Assembly: GCF_025993685.1 (NCBI RefSeq)
Contig: NZ_DAJPEN010000001.1
Coordinates: forward strand, 3,720,001-3,784,000
Direction: 5' to 3'
DNA length: 64,000 nucleotides
Source: Bacteroides mediterraneensis
Lineage (GTDB): Bacteria; Bacteroidota; Bacteroidia; Bacteroidales; Bacteroidaceae
Shown: one piece after another, positions 32,721 to 41,014 of the stretch
How the letters are laid out: every line of letters begins with the position of its first letter
How positions within the stretch are numbered: position 1 is the first letter of the stretch
Program-made: the position numbers and the translations under genes
Notes under the pieces: generated by a model
What the model was told of the DNA's origin: nothing
What the model saw: the letters and a program-made list of their open reading frames with translations, nothing else
Database searches by the model: none

Positions 32721-32799
32721 CAAAGATAGGAATAAAATAAGATTTACACTGCATTGTCCCCAATTTAGTATTCCATTTCATCAAAAGTATATACATTTG
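32721..32799. promoter_or_regulatory. Divergent -7 boxes for glf (minus) and pdxB (plus)
   Basis: TATCTTTG on the minus strand at 32728-32721 precedes glf by 27 bp. TACATTTG on the plus strand at 32792-32799 precedes pdxB by 24 bp. Confidence 0.55.
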
Positions 32800-32823
32800 T
32801 AACCCTACAAAACCAACACAAGA

Positions 32824-33834
32824 ATGAAAGTAATCGTAGACAATAAGATACCTTATATAAAAGGGCTCATCGAGCCACTGGCAGACGAAGTCATTTATCT
32901 TCCCGGAAAAGACTTTACTCCGGAAGTGGTGAAAGAAGCAGATGCCTTGCTCATCCGCACCCGCACATGCTGCAACCGCCAGCTGCTGGAAGGTAGCAAA
33001 ATACGATTTATCGGAACAGCCACCATCGGCTTCGACCACATTGATACAAAATACTGTCAGGAAGCCGGCATCACGTGGAGCAACTGTCCCGGATGCAATG
33101 CCGGAGCCGTGGAGCAATATGTACATGCCGCCCTGCTGTTGCTGCAACAGGAAAAAGGGCTCCAACTCAAGGGAGCCTGTCTGGGCATTGTCGGTGTGGG
33201 ACATGTGGGCGAACGCATCCGACGGATGGCGGAACGCATTGGCATGAAGGTGCTTCTGAACGACCCCCCACGAGCGGATAAAGGCGAACTAGGCTTCACC
33301 TCACTAGACACTCTGGCCGGACAATGCGACGTCCTGACCTTCCACACCCCATTGATTCGGGAGGGGAAATACCGGACCTTCCACCTGGCCGACCGTGGTT
33401 TCCTCCGGAAGTTACGGAAAAAACCTTATCTCCTCAATACCTCCCGTGGGGAAGTGGTAGAAACAGAAGCCCTGCTGGACGCCCTGGACACGGGCGCTGT
33501 GGCAGGGGCCGTAATCGACGTATGGGAGAACGAACCACACATCAGCCGGGAGCTACTCGACAAGGTTTTTATCGGTACCCCCCACATTGCCGGTTATTCC
33601 GCCGACGGAAAAGCCAATGCCACGCGGATGGTGCTGGAAGCTTTCTGCCGTTTTTTCCACAAGCCGGTAAATTTCCACCTCGCGTTGCCGGAAATTCCCC
33701 ACCCCGGCCCTTCCGGAGAAGAGGAATTCCAGCTTCTCCATCAATACAATCCGCACACCGACTGTGAGCATTTGCGGGCTCATCCGGAACAGTTCGAACA
33801 GCTTCGTGGAGACTATCCTTTACGAAGGGAATAA
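32824..33834 (+). CDS. pdxB: 4-phosphoerythronate dehydrogenase
   Basis: 336 residues of the D-2-hydroxyacid dehydrogenase family: GTATIGFDHIDTKYC near the start, WSNCPGCNAGAVEQYV, NAD-binding GIVGVGHVGERI, TFHTPL, LLNTSRGEVVETEAL, and the catalytic-His block VFIGTPHIAGYSADGKANAT. The ADGK-AT ending is specific to PdxB, which oxidises 4-phosphoerythronate in vitamin B6 (pyridoxal phosphate) synthesis. The C-terminal dimerisation part is shorter than in the enterobacterial enzyme. It stands alone between glf and acpP. Confidence 0.92.
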   Translation: MKVIVDNKIPYIKGLIEPLADEVIYLPGKDFTPEVVKEADALLIRTRTCCNRQLLEGSKIRFIGTATIGFDHIDTKYCQEAGITWSNCPGCNAGAVEQYVHAALLLLQQEKGLQLKGACLGIVGVGHVGERIRRMAERIGMKVLLNDPPRADKGELGFTSLDTLAGQCDVLTFHTPLIREGKYRTFHLADRGFLRKLRKKPYLLNTSRGEVVETEALLDALDTGAVAGAVIDVWENEPHISRELLDKVFIGTPHIAGYSADGKANATRMVLEAFCRFFHKPVNFHLALPEIPHPGPSGEEEFQLLHQYNPHTDCEHLRAHPEQFEQLRGDYPLRRE

Positions 33835-33909
33835 GGCACTTAAATGCATGTTTTCGTGCACAGAATGTATAAAAATGTGCAAAGGGAGTGCATTTATTTG
33901 CTAGAATAC

Positions 33910-33940
33910 TTGTTTAAAAGCAGAAATATTTATTCCTTTG
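33910..33940 (+). promoter_or_regulatory. acpP-fabF promoter (TTG-N20-TTCCTTTG)
   Basis: TTG at 33910-33912 is followed after 20 bp by TTCCTTTG (33933-33940), one base off TAnnTTTG, leaving a leader of about 45 nt. Upstream, 33841-33895 contains a spaced AAATGCA/TGCATTT inverted pair of unknown meaning. Confidence 0.55.
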
Positions 33941-33992
33941 CAACGAAAAATCAATAAATTACATTATTTATAAACTTAAAAAAATTAGAATT

Positions 33993-34229
33993 ATGTCTGA
34001 AATCGCATCAAAAGTACAGAAAATTATCGTAGATAAATTGGGCGTAGAAGAATCAGAAGTTGTTCCAACTGCGAGCTTCACTAACGATCTGGGTGCTGAC
34101 TCTTTGGATACAGTAGAATTGATCATGGAATTCGAAAAAGAATTCGGAATCTCTATTCCTGACGATCAGGCAGAAAAAATCCAGACTGTAGGCGACGCTA
34201 TCTCTTACATCGAAGCTAACGCAAAATAA
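33993..34229 (+). CDS. acpP: Acyl carrier protein
   Basis: 78 residues, acidic, four-helix ACP. The phosphopantetheine attachment serine is Ser37 in LGADSLDTVELIMEFE. It carries acyl chains in fatty-acid synthesis. It sits 15 bp before fabF in the conserved acpP-fabF-rnc order. Confidence 0.99.
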   Translation: MSEIASKVQKIIVDKLGVEESEVVPTASFTNDLGADSLDTVELIMEFEKEFGISIPDDQAEKIQTVGDAISYIEANAK

Positions 34230-34244
34230 TTTAATTCTACTTTT

Positions 34245-35510
34245 ATGGAATTAAAAAGAGTAGTAGTAACAGGTCTTGGTGCGTTGACCCCGGTAGGTAA
34301 TACGGTTCCGGAATTCTGGAACAACCTCCTGAACGGCGTCAGCGGAGCAGGACCTATTACTCATTTTGATGCGTCGAAGTTCAAGACTCAGTTCGCTTGC
34401 GAAGTGAAGAACTTCAATGCTGCCGACCATATTGACCGCAAGGAAGCCCGCAAGATGGACCTCTATACACAATATGCCGTAGTAGCAGCAAAAGAAGCGG
34501 TCACTGATGCCGGAATCGACGTAGAAAAAGAAGATTTGAACAAAGTCGGAGTAATTCTCGGCGTCGGAATCGGAGGTATCCATACTTTCGAGGAAGAAGT
34601 TGCCGGATATGAAAAGACGAAAGATACAATCGGACCGAAATTCAATCCGTTCTTCATCCCCAAGATGATTGCAGACATCGCTGCCGGACAGATTTCCATT
34701 ATGTATGGCTTCCATGGCCCTAACTTCACCACCACTTCTGCATGTGCTTCTTCTTCCAACGCCATAGCTGATGCGTTCAACTATATCCGTCTGGGAAAAG
34801 CCAACATCATTGTGACCGGTGGAGCCGAAGCAGCCATCTTCCCCGCAGGAGTAGGTGGTTTCAATGCCATGCATGCATTGTCTACCCGCAACGATGACCC
34901 GACTCATGCTTCACGTCCGTTCAGCGCAAGCCGTGACGGTTTCGTAATGGGTGAAGGTGCCGGATGTCTGATTCTTGAAGAACTGGAACACGCAAAAGCT
35001 CGTGGCGCGAAGATATATGCAGAGCTGGCCGGTACAGGTGCTTCTGGCGACGCTTACCATCTGACAGCTTCTCATCCTGAAGGTCTGGGTGCGAAACTGG
35101 TTATGCAGAGTGCGTTGGAAGATGCCGGAATGAAACCGGAAGACATCGACTATATCAACGTACACGGAACTTCTACTCCGGTAGGTGATATTTCAGAAGT
35201 GAAAGCCATCAAAGACTTGTTCGGCGAACATGCCTACAAACTGAACATCAGTTCCACCAAGTCTATGACCGGACACCTTTTGGGAGCAACAGGTGGCGTA
35301 GAAGCAATTGCATGTGTACTTTCTGTGAAAAATGACATTGTTCCTCCAACCATCAACCACGAAGAAGGTGATAACGATGAAAACATCGACTATAACCTGA
35401 ACTTCACTTTCAATAAAGCACAGCAGCGTACTGTACGTGCCGCATTGAGCAACACCTTCGGATTTGGCGGACACAATGCATGTGTAATCATTAAAAAATA
35501 CACTGAATAA
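34245..35510 (+). CDS. fabF: Beta-ketoacyl-ACP synthase II
   Basis: 421 residues, full length. It extends acyl-ACP by condensation with malonyl-ACP. The catalytic triad is visible as Cys167 (TTSACASSSNAI), His307 (YINVHGTSTPVGD) and His344 (KSMTGHLLGATGG). The N-terminus RVVVTGLGALTPVGN and C-terminus NTFGFGGHNACVI are typical. It lies between acpP and rnc, and the rnc start codon follows after only 3 bp. Confidence 0.99.
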   Translation: MELKRVVVTGLGALTPVGNTVPEFWNNLLNGVSGAGPITHFDASKFKTQFACEVKNFNAADHIDRKEARKMDLYTQYAVVAAKEAVTDAGIDVEKEDLNKVGVILGVGIGGIHTFEEEVAGYEKTKDTIGPKFNPFFIPKMIADIAAGQISIMYGFHGPNFTTTSACASSSNAIADAFNYIRLGKANIIVTGGAEAAIFPAGVGGFNAMHALSTRNDDPTHASRPFSASRDGFVMGEGAGCLILEELEHAKARGAKIYAELAGTGASGDAYHLTASHPEGLGAKLVMQSALEDAGMKPEDIDYINVHGTSTPVGDISEVKAIKDLFGEHAYKLNISSTKSMTGHLLGATGGVEAIACVLSVKNDIVPPTINHEEGDNDENIDYNLNFTFNKAQQRTVRAALSNTFGFGGHNACVIIKKYTE

Positions 35511-35513
35511 ACT

Positions 35514-36521
35514 GTGTTTAGCAATATACCAGATAAGATAAGACTCCTTTTTCGCAAGGATAAGGAGTCTTATCTTTGTTTTTATAAGATGCTGGGATTC
35601 TACCCGCGGAACATCGAAATCTACCAGCAGGCTCTCTTGCACAAATCTTCTTCAGTAAAGACTAAAGGCCGACTGCTCAACAACGAGCGGCTGGAATTTT
35701 TGGGAGACGCCATTCTGGATGCGGTCGTGGCCGACATCGTCTACAAACGGTTTGAGGGAAAACGGGAAGGATTTCTGACCAACACGCGATCTAAAATCGT
35801 ACAAAGAGAAACACTGAACCGGATTGCGGTACAAATCGGACTCGACAAGCTGATTAAATACACCACACGGCAGTCGTCACACAACAGTTACATGTGCGGC
35901 AATGCGTTTGAAGCGCTCGTTGGAGCCATCTACCTGGACAGAGGATACGAAACCTGCAAGTTCTTCATGGAAGAACGCATCATCAAGCCTTATCTGAACC
36001 TCGATAAACTGTCGCGCAAGGAGGTCAACTTCAAGTCGAAACTGATTGAATGGGGACAAAAGAACCGCTTCCTCATCGAGTTCAACCTATTGGAACAGTC
36101 AGTCGACGAAGAGCTGAACCCGGTATTCGAAACACAGGTCGTAGTGGAACAGGTGCCTGCCGGACAAGGAAAAGGATATTCCAAGAAAGAATCACAGCAA
36201 GAGGCCGCACATGAGACCTTGAACAAAATCAAGAACGACCCTCAGTTTATCGATGCCATCTTTGCAAAGAAAGCAGCCCGCGAAAAGGCAGCAGAAGAGA
36301 GCCAGAATACAGCTTCCACTGATGCTCCGGAGACGAGCCACACACCCCTCCCTACGAATGTCCGGGAGGAAGAAGCAGCTTCTCTGGAAGTGACCGAAGA
36401 AGTCGTGACAACAGAGAAATACGATGATGTGGAACGGATTATAGCAGAAGCAGAAGAAGCGGCGTTTCAACTTGCAGACGTGCCAGAAAAAGACACACAG
36501 GACACACAGACCACGGTGTAG
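35514..36521 (+). CDS. rnc: Ribonuclease III with long acidic C-terminal tail
   Basis: 335 residues from a GTG start at 35514, against about 225 in Escherichia coli. The nuclease domain has the signature NNERLEFLGDAILD, LTNTRSKIV and FEALVGAIYLDRGYE. A double-stranded-RNA-binding domain (FKSKLIEWGQKN ... GKGYSKKESQQEAAHETL) follows. The last 85-90 residues are Glu/Thr/Ala-rich and probably disordered. The enzyme cleaves dsRNA in rRNA and mRNA processing. The first 25 codons encode a perfect 15-bp RNA hairpin. The alternative ATG at 35589 would remove that segment, but the encoded peptide (DKIRLLFRKDKESYLCFYK) looks like real N-terminal helix, so GTG is preferred. Confidence 0.93.
   Translation: MFSNIPDKIRLLFRKDKESYLCFYKMLGFYPRNIEIYQQALLHKSSSVKTKGRLLNNERLEFLGDAILDAVVADIVYKRFEGKREGFLTNTRSKIVQRETLNRIAVQIGLDKLIKYTTRQSSHNSYMCGNAFEALVGAIYLDRGYETCKFFMEERIIKPYLNLDKLSRKEVNFKSKLIEWGQKNRFLIEFNLLEQSVDEELNPVFETQVVVEQVPAGQGKGYSKKESQQEAAHETLNKIKNDPQFIDAIFAKKAAREKAAEESQNTASTDAPETSHTPLPTNVREEEAASLEVTEEVVTTEKYDDVERIIAEAEEAAFQLADVPEKDTQDTQTTV
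35535..35576 (+). promoter_or_regulatory. Perfect 15-bp hairpin at the 5' end of rnc
   Basis: Arms at 35535-35549 and 35562-35576 are exactly complementary, with a 12-nt loop and TGTTTTTA after the 3' arm. It lies inside the rnc frame, 25 bp after the fabF stop. It could be an intrinsic terminator that sets the fabF:rnc ratio, or an RNase III self-cleavage site; the sequence alone does not decide. Confidence 0.7.
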
Positions 36522-36562
36522 AGTACTTGTCTCTACATGACAAATGTCTGCCCCCATAAAAT

Positions 36563-36604
36563 AAATCCTCAGCTACCCCCTCAGGAATAGTTGAGGATTT
36601 TTTG
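36563..36604. terminator. Bidirectional terminator between rnc and the DUF3108 gene
   Basis: A 13-bp stem with one internal mismatch (36563-36575 with 36588-36600), followed by TTTTTTG on the plus strand and T-rich on the opposite strand, between convergent genes. Confidence 0.85.
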
Positions 36605-36608
36605 TAAG

Positions 36609-37424
36609 TTATTTTCCCTTGACGATGGAAGTCAGCGGATGGCGGTTACCCTTGATATCGGTCAGGAAGGCCTTGGCCGAACCGAAATTCAGGTACATGT
36701 CCAGACGTACCGGCAAATGGTTCCGGTCGTCAGTCACATAGAACGTGATGACTTCCTTTTCTTTTTTCTCTTCGCCCACATATTCCACCAGCGAGAATAC
36801 CAGACAACGGTAGGTTACCCCGTTCTCTGCCTTGTAGTTCTCCTTGCGGCGGTAAATCAGTGTCTGCTTCTCCACTTCTCTTCCGGTAGCCATGGAGAAA
36901 AGAATTTTCTGTCCGGGCTTGTAATCCGCCGCATCGTATGAACGGGCTTGCAAGAGGATGCTCAGCATGTCATACACACACACCGGCAGTTCCTCATGAT
37001 GCTTGTCGGTATTGCCCCGCAACGTACGCTGCTGGTCGACAATACACTTTCCGTTCTGGTAACTGAAATTCACTTCGTCCACCGTATAGCGTTTGCCTTC
37101 TTCTGCCCCTTTCCGGAAATACAGCGGTACCAGGTCTTTCGAAGTGATGCAAGTCAGTGTGTCACGCATCTTGAAGAAGAAGTCAATCTTCTTGTTGGTG
37201 TACGACTGCAAATCCGTCTTCAGACACGGAACGCCCTTGTATTTCGTCTCGTTGACCGTCATCTTTGCCCATCCGGCATTGATCCAGACAAACTTCCAGT
37301 TAAACTTCAGCTCATAAGAGAGCGTCTCCCCTGGCTTGATTGCATCATTCACAGCACCACATTGTGCATTGGCTGCCATTCCTCCCACCAGGAGGAAAAG
37401 GCAAAGAATCAGTTTCTTAATCAT
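36609..37424 (-). CDS. DUF3108 domain-containing secreted protein
   Basis: 271 residues with a cleavable signal peptide (LILCLFLLVGGMAANAQ). The body is beta-rich and matches DUF3108 (GETLSYELKFNWKFVWINAGWAKMTV ... VVTDDRNHLPVRLDMYLNFGSAKAFLTDI); the W-x5-AG-A block near residue 50 is characteristic. Function is unknown; the fold is expected to be a periplasmic beta-structure. Its ATG overlaps the stop codon of the upstream Big_5 lipoprotein gene by ATGA, so the two are translationally coupled and probably act together. Confidence 0.85.
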   Translation of the reverse strand: MIKKLILCLFLLVGGMAANAQCGAVNDAIKPGETLSYELKFNWKFVWINAGWAKMTVNETKYKGVPCLKTDLQSYTNKKIDFFFKMRDTLTCITSKDLVPLYFRKGAEEGKRYTVDEVNFSYQNGKCIVDQQRTLRGNTDKHHEELPVCVYDMLSILLQARSYDAADYKPGQKILFSMATGREVEKQTLIYRRKENYKAENGVTYRCLVFSLVEYVGEEKKEKEVITFYVTDDRNHLPVRLDMYLNFGSAKAFLTDIKGNRHPLTSIVKGK

Positions 37425-39346
37425 GTTTTTCCTAGTTTACGCGCCCGCTCTTTGTTGCGGTCCTTGATTTTTTTCGCCTCGTCGGGCTTTTGTTTCTTTA
37501 TCTCGTCCAACTTCTGCTTGTCGAGCGGCGTGGCATGGACATCCCATGTCTCCTCAAACTCAAAGTTGGCTTTCATCTCCCATACTTTCGGGAAGTAGAA
37601 CACTTCTTCCGGCTGGCGTTTTTCGCTGTAATTGCCGGTATCCCACACCCCGTTGTTGTTGTCGTCATTGAACAGACGGATATAATATTTCGTGCTGGGC
37701 TGAAGGAAATAAAAGTCGCACGTGTTCTTTTCCGTCACCGGCTGCTGGCGCACCACCTCGTCACTGCCGTTCAGCAACTGCACGATGGCGTGAGGGCCGG
37801 CACCCACAATGTTCAGGTACAACGTGCCATACTCTTCCAGCGTCTTCACCTTCAGTTCATTTTCCACCTTATCCGTATAAAGTCCGTAAATGCCCTTGAT
37901 ACCCAATGAATCTATCTTGAACTGATACTCCTGTCCGGGCTGCCAGTCGGCCAGAATCTGGTACTGACGAGGGGCCACCGAATCTTTCATCAAAATAAAC
38001 GGAATAGTCTCCCACAAGGAATCCACCTTGACCGCCATGTGAATGGCCGCCGTATCGATGTGTTCCACCGGCTCGTCGAACTTCAGCACGATGTTCCGGT
38101 TCAGGTCAAGGCTGGAAGGAGCATCCACCGACATGGCAAAGAACTTGGGCTGTGCCTTCAGCGTATCCCCCTTCTTTTCCCGCCGCTTGCGTTCCTTTTC
38201 CTCCTTCTTCAAAGCCTCTTCCGCCAAAGCCATGCGCCGCTTCTTGTCAATCTTGTTTACCATACGCAGCGTATCGGTTTTCGGCACCAGCTGGCCCAGC
38301 GTATCCGTGGCCAGGTAATCCATCTGGAAAGTCAATGTATCGCGTTCGCACATCACCGTATCCTTAATCCAGTAGCGGATGGTATCGTTGCGCGGATTGC
38401 TTTCGATGACAAACGCATCTTTCTCGTCAAAATCCAGTCCCTTGATTGTGGGAAGTGTATCTGCTTTGGCACTGAAATACAACGAGAAACGGTTCAACTG
38501 TTCCCGTTCGCTCTTCACCAGATACTGCATCGGATTCTCTTCCTTGAACGAACGCAGAATCAGGTTGTCGGGCAGGAAGCGCGTGTAGTGCACATCGTAA
38601 ATCGTATCGTAGGCCAGCGTATCGAGTTCGTTCCACACCGTATCCTGACGCACAGCCTGCCGCATGTCGGGCACAACGAGTGAATCCAGAAAAGCAATCG
38701 CCTCTGTTTTCGAATCGAACAGATAGTTCTGGTTACCGTCCATCAAGGCATAAATACGGTATTTTCCCGGTGCCACTCCCCGGATAGTGAACTGCCCACG
38801 ACTGTCGGTACGCGAAATGCGGTCGAACGGGAGTTTCACGAACGCACTGTCTTCCAGGTTGCTGTGAAGCCCCACCTGAATGCCCTTCACCGGCTCCAGA
38901 TTCTCGGCATTCAGCACCGTACCCGACACTTCCATCGTGTCAATATGCTCACCGGTAGAGAAAGCATAGGCAAAATTTCCCAGCGGATTGTCTTCATTGT
39001 TGTCCACAATGGCATCCCCAAAATCAATGGTATACGTCGTATTGGCCCGTAACGTATCAAAAAACTCCACCAGCACCCGGTGGCCGCTCACCTTCACTTC
39101 CGGCGCTTCTATCTGAGGAGGCGAAATGATGACCTTCTCCGAAGGTTTGTCCAGCTTGATGTATTCGTCGAACTCAATGGAGATTTTCTTGCGCTTGTTG
39201 TTGGTGGCATTGGGTTCAGGAGTAGCCCGCACAAATTTGGGCGGTGTCTCGTCATACGGTCCCCCGTCGGGCATACCTGTACTTGCACAGGCGTAGAACC
39301 CGATAATCACGAGCAGCAAGGCCAGATATTTAGGAATTGGCTTCAT
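37421..39346 (-). CDS. Big_5-type Ig-like domain lipoprotein
   Basis: 641 residues with a lipoprotein signal (LLLVIIGFYACAS). PDGGPYDETPPKFVRATP leads into a Big_5/SbsA-type Ig-like domain (ISIEFDEYIKLDKPSEKVIISPP ... TYTIDFGDAIVDNNEDNPL). A carboxypeptidase-regulatory-like beta domain follows (VSGTVLNAENLEPVKGIQVGLHSN ... FTIRGVAPGKYRIYALMDGNQNYLFDS). A charged stretch RRMALAEEALKKEEKERKRREKKGD lies mid-protein, then a second Ig-like region and a Lys-rich C-terminus. It is likely an outer-membrane-anchored structural protein. It sits between the GH3-auxin-type gene (10-bp gap) and DUF3108 (4-bp overlap). Function unknown. Confidence 0.83.
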   Translation of the reverse strand: MKPIPKYLALLLVIIGFYACASTGMPDGGPYDETPPKFVRATPEPNATNNKRKKISIEFDEYIKLDKPSEKVIISPPQIEAPEVKVSGHRVLVEFFDTLRANTTYTIDFGDAIVDNNEDNPLGNFAYAFSTGEHIDTMEVSGTVLNAENLEPVKGIQVGLHSNLEDSAFVKLPFDRISRTDSRGQFTIRGVAPGKYRIYALMDGNQNYLFDSKTEAIAFLDSLVVPDMRQAVRQDTVWNELDTLAYDTIYDVHYTRFLPDNLILRSFKEENPMQYLVKSEREQLNRFSLYFSAKADTLPTIKGLDFDEKDAFVIESNPRNDTIRYWIKDTVMCERDTLTFQMDYLATDTLGQLVPKTDTLRMVNKIDKKRRMALAEEALKKEEKERKRREKKGDTLKAQPKFFAMSVDAPSSLDLNRNIVLKFDEPVEHIDTAAIHMAVKVDSLWETIPFILMKDSVAPRQYQILADWQPGQEYQFKIDSLGIKGIYGLYTDKVENELKVKTLEEYGTLYLNIVGAGPHAIVQLLNGSDEVVRQQPVTEKNTCDFYFLQPSTKYYIRLFNDDNNNGVWDTGNYSEKRQPEEVFYFPKVWEMKANFEFEETWDVHATPLDKQKLDEIKKQKPDEAKKIKDRNKERARKLGKT

Positions 39347-39356
39347 CGGTTTTCGT

Positions 39357-40862
39357 CTAGTTATTCAGTTTCAACATTTCTTCAATATAGTCACGGCTGT
39401 TGCTCAGACGGGGCACCTTGTGCTGTCCGCCCAGCTTGCCTTTTTGCTTCAGCCAGTCGTGGAACAGTCCCTCACGGGCCACAATCACTTCCAGCCGCTG
39501 CAAGGTGATGTCCTTATGCCGTTTGGCTTCGTAGTCCGAGTTGATTTCCTGCAAGGCCGTATCGAGTACCTGCGTGAATTTCTCCAGCGAATCGGGCATC
39601 ACGCTGAACTCAATCAACCACTGGTGACGGCATTTGGCATTGGCATCCATGAACACCGGTGCTGCCGTATATTCCAGCACCTGCGCTCCCGTTTCCTTGC
39701 AGGCACGCTCCAGTCCCTTTTCGGCATTGTCCACCATCAGTTCCTCACCGAAGGCGTTGATAAAGTGTTTCGTACGGCCGGAAATGATGAACTTGTAAGG
39801 ATTCTTCTGCGTAAATTTCACCGTGTCACCGATGAGGTAACGCCACAAACCGCAAGAGGTCGTGATGACCATCGCATAGTTACGTCCCACTTCCACACCC
39901 CAGAGCGGCACGATAGCCGGATTCGGTTTGTCGATGTCTTCCAGCGGAATGAACTCATAGAACACGTCGTAGTCAATCATCAGCAACATGGCGGGGTCGT
40001 GCAAGTCGCTCTGCAAGCCGAAGAAACCTTCGCTGGCATTATACGTCTCCATGTAATGCATCTTGTCGGAAGGAATCAGCTGCTTGTACTGCTCACGGTA
40101 GGGCGTAAAGCATACACCCCCATGGAAGAACACTTCCAGATTGGGCCACACCTCGTTCAGATGTTTGGCTCCGGTTTTCTCCAGAATGCGATGTATCACA
40201 GCCAGCATCCACGAAGGTACCCCCGACAGGTTGGTCACATTCTGGTGAATTGTGGTATCGGCAATGCGTTCCACCTTCTCTTCGAACTCACTCAGCAGGG
40301 CTATCTCCTTTTTCGGCACCCGAATCAGGTTGACCAGCGGATTGATGTTCTGAATCAGGATGGCCGAGAGGTCGCCCACCAGACTGTCCTTCACGTTGTA
40401 GTTCGGACTATGGCTTCCGCCCAGAATCAAACCCTTTCCCGAGAAGAAGCGGCTCTGCGGATTTTCGCGCAGGTAAAGTGCCACCGCATCCGTGCCTCCC
40501 CGGTAATGAATACCTTTCAGACCTTCCGGACTGACGGGAATAAACTTGCTCTTGTCGTTGGTAGTTCCCGACGATTTGGCATACCAGATGACTTTTCCCG
40601 GCCACAGCACGTCCTTTTCTCCGTGGCGCATGCGGTCTACATATCCTTTCACATCTTCATAGGTCTGTACCGGAACCCGCTGGAAATCCGTATAGTTCCG
40701 GATCTGGTTGAAATCATATTTTGTGCCCCACTCCGTGGCGGAAGCTCTCTGTATCAGTTTTCGGAATACGCGGTCCTGAATTTCTTCGGCCTTTGTCCCA
40801 TAAAGGTCGATTTCTCTCTGTCTGGGAGCAAATAGCTTTCCTATTAACTTTGTTGAATTCAT
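39357..40862 (-). CDS. GH3 auxin-responsive-promoter family protein (acyl-adenylating enzyme)
   Basis: 501 residues of the ANL-superfamily GH3 group, named after plant auxin-responsive proteins and unrelated to glycoside hydrolase 3. Plant members adenylate a carboxylate and join it to an amino acid. Visible motifs: the ATP-binding AKSSGTTNDKSKFIPVS, the second nucleotide motif YNASEGFFGLQ, and YLIGDTVKF ... ISGRTKHFINAFGEELMVDNAE. No signal peptide, so cytoplasmic. The bacterial substrate is unknown. It heads a three-gene operon with two envelope proteins. Confidence 0.9.
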   Translation of the reverse strand: MNSTKLIGKLFAPRQREIDLYGTKAEEIQDRVFRKLIQRASATEWGTKYDFNQIRNYTDFQRVPVQTYEDVKGYVDRMRHGEKDVLWPGKVIWYAKSSGTTNDKSKFIPVSPEGLKGIHYRGGTDAVALYLRENPQSRFFSGKGLILGGSHSPNYNVKDSLVGDLSAILIQNINPLVNLIRVPKKEIALLSEFEEKVERIADTTIHQNVTNLSGVPSWMLAVIHRILEKTGAKHLNEVWPNLEVFFHGGVCFTPYREQYKQLIPSDKMHYMETYNASEGFFGLQSDLHDPAMLLMIDYDVFYEFIPLEDIDKPNPAIVPLWGVEVGRNYAMVITTSCGLWRYLIGDTVKFTQKNPYKFIISGRTKHFINAFGEELMVDNAEKGLERACKETGAQVLEYTAAPVFMDANAKCRHQWLIEFSVMPDSLEKFTQVLDTALQEINSDYEAKRHKDITLQRLEVIVAREGLFHDWLKQKGKLGGQHKVPRLSNSRDYIEEMLKLNN

Positions 40863-40898
40863 TCGTCCTTAAATTTCAAATCCTTATTGTGGTAGTTG

Positions 40899-40906
40899 CA
40901 AAGGTA
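40899..40906 (-). promoter_or_regulatory. -7 box (TACCTTTG) for the GH3-auxin/Big_5/DUF3108 operon
   Basis: TACCTTTG on the minus strand, 37 bp upstream of the start codon. Divergently, TACCTTTA at 40980-40987 (plus) is the likely -7 box of the phosphofructokinase gene. Confidence 0.55.
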
Positions 40907-41014
40907 GATTTTTTCTGCCTAATTCAGCAGGCAGGAACATTATTTTTTCCTCCCTCACGACAAATATACAGTTTTTTCTTACCTTTACCACACAATCGAT
41001 TAATACCACTAAAC

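Noticed and set aside
33841..33895. Inverted AAATGCA/TGCATTT pair upstream of acpP as a fatty-acid regulator site
   Set aside because: The arms are about 40 bp apart and short; no known Bacteroidales fatty-acid regulator motif could be matched, so it was not called.
39357..40862. Glycoside hydrolase family 3
   Set aside because: The GH3 name here refers to the plant auxin-responsive GH3 acyl-adenylating family; the protein has SSGTT and GRTKHFINAFGEE motifs and no hydrolase motifs.
40721..41014. 98-residue N-terminal extension of phosphofructokinase
   Set aside because: It overlaps the divergent gene's start and both promoters, and the family's normal N-terminus begins at 41015.
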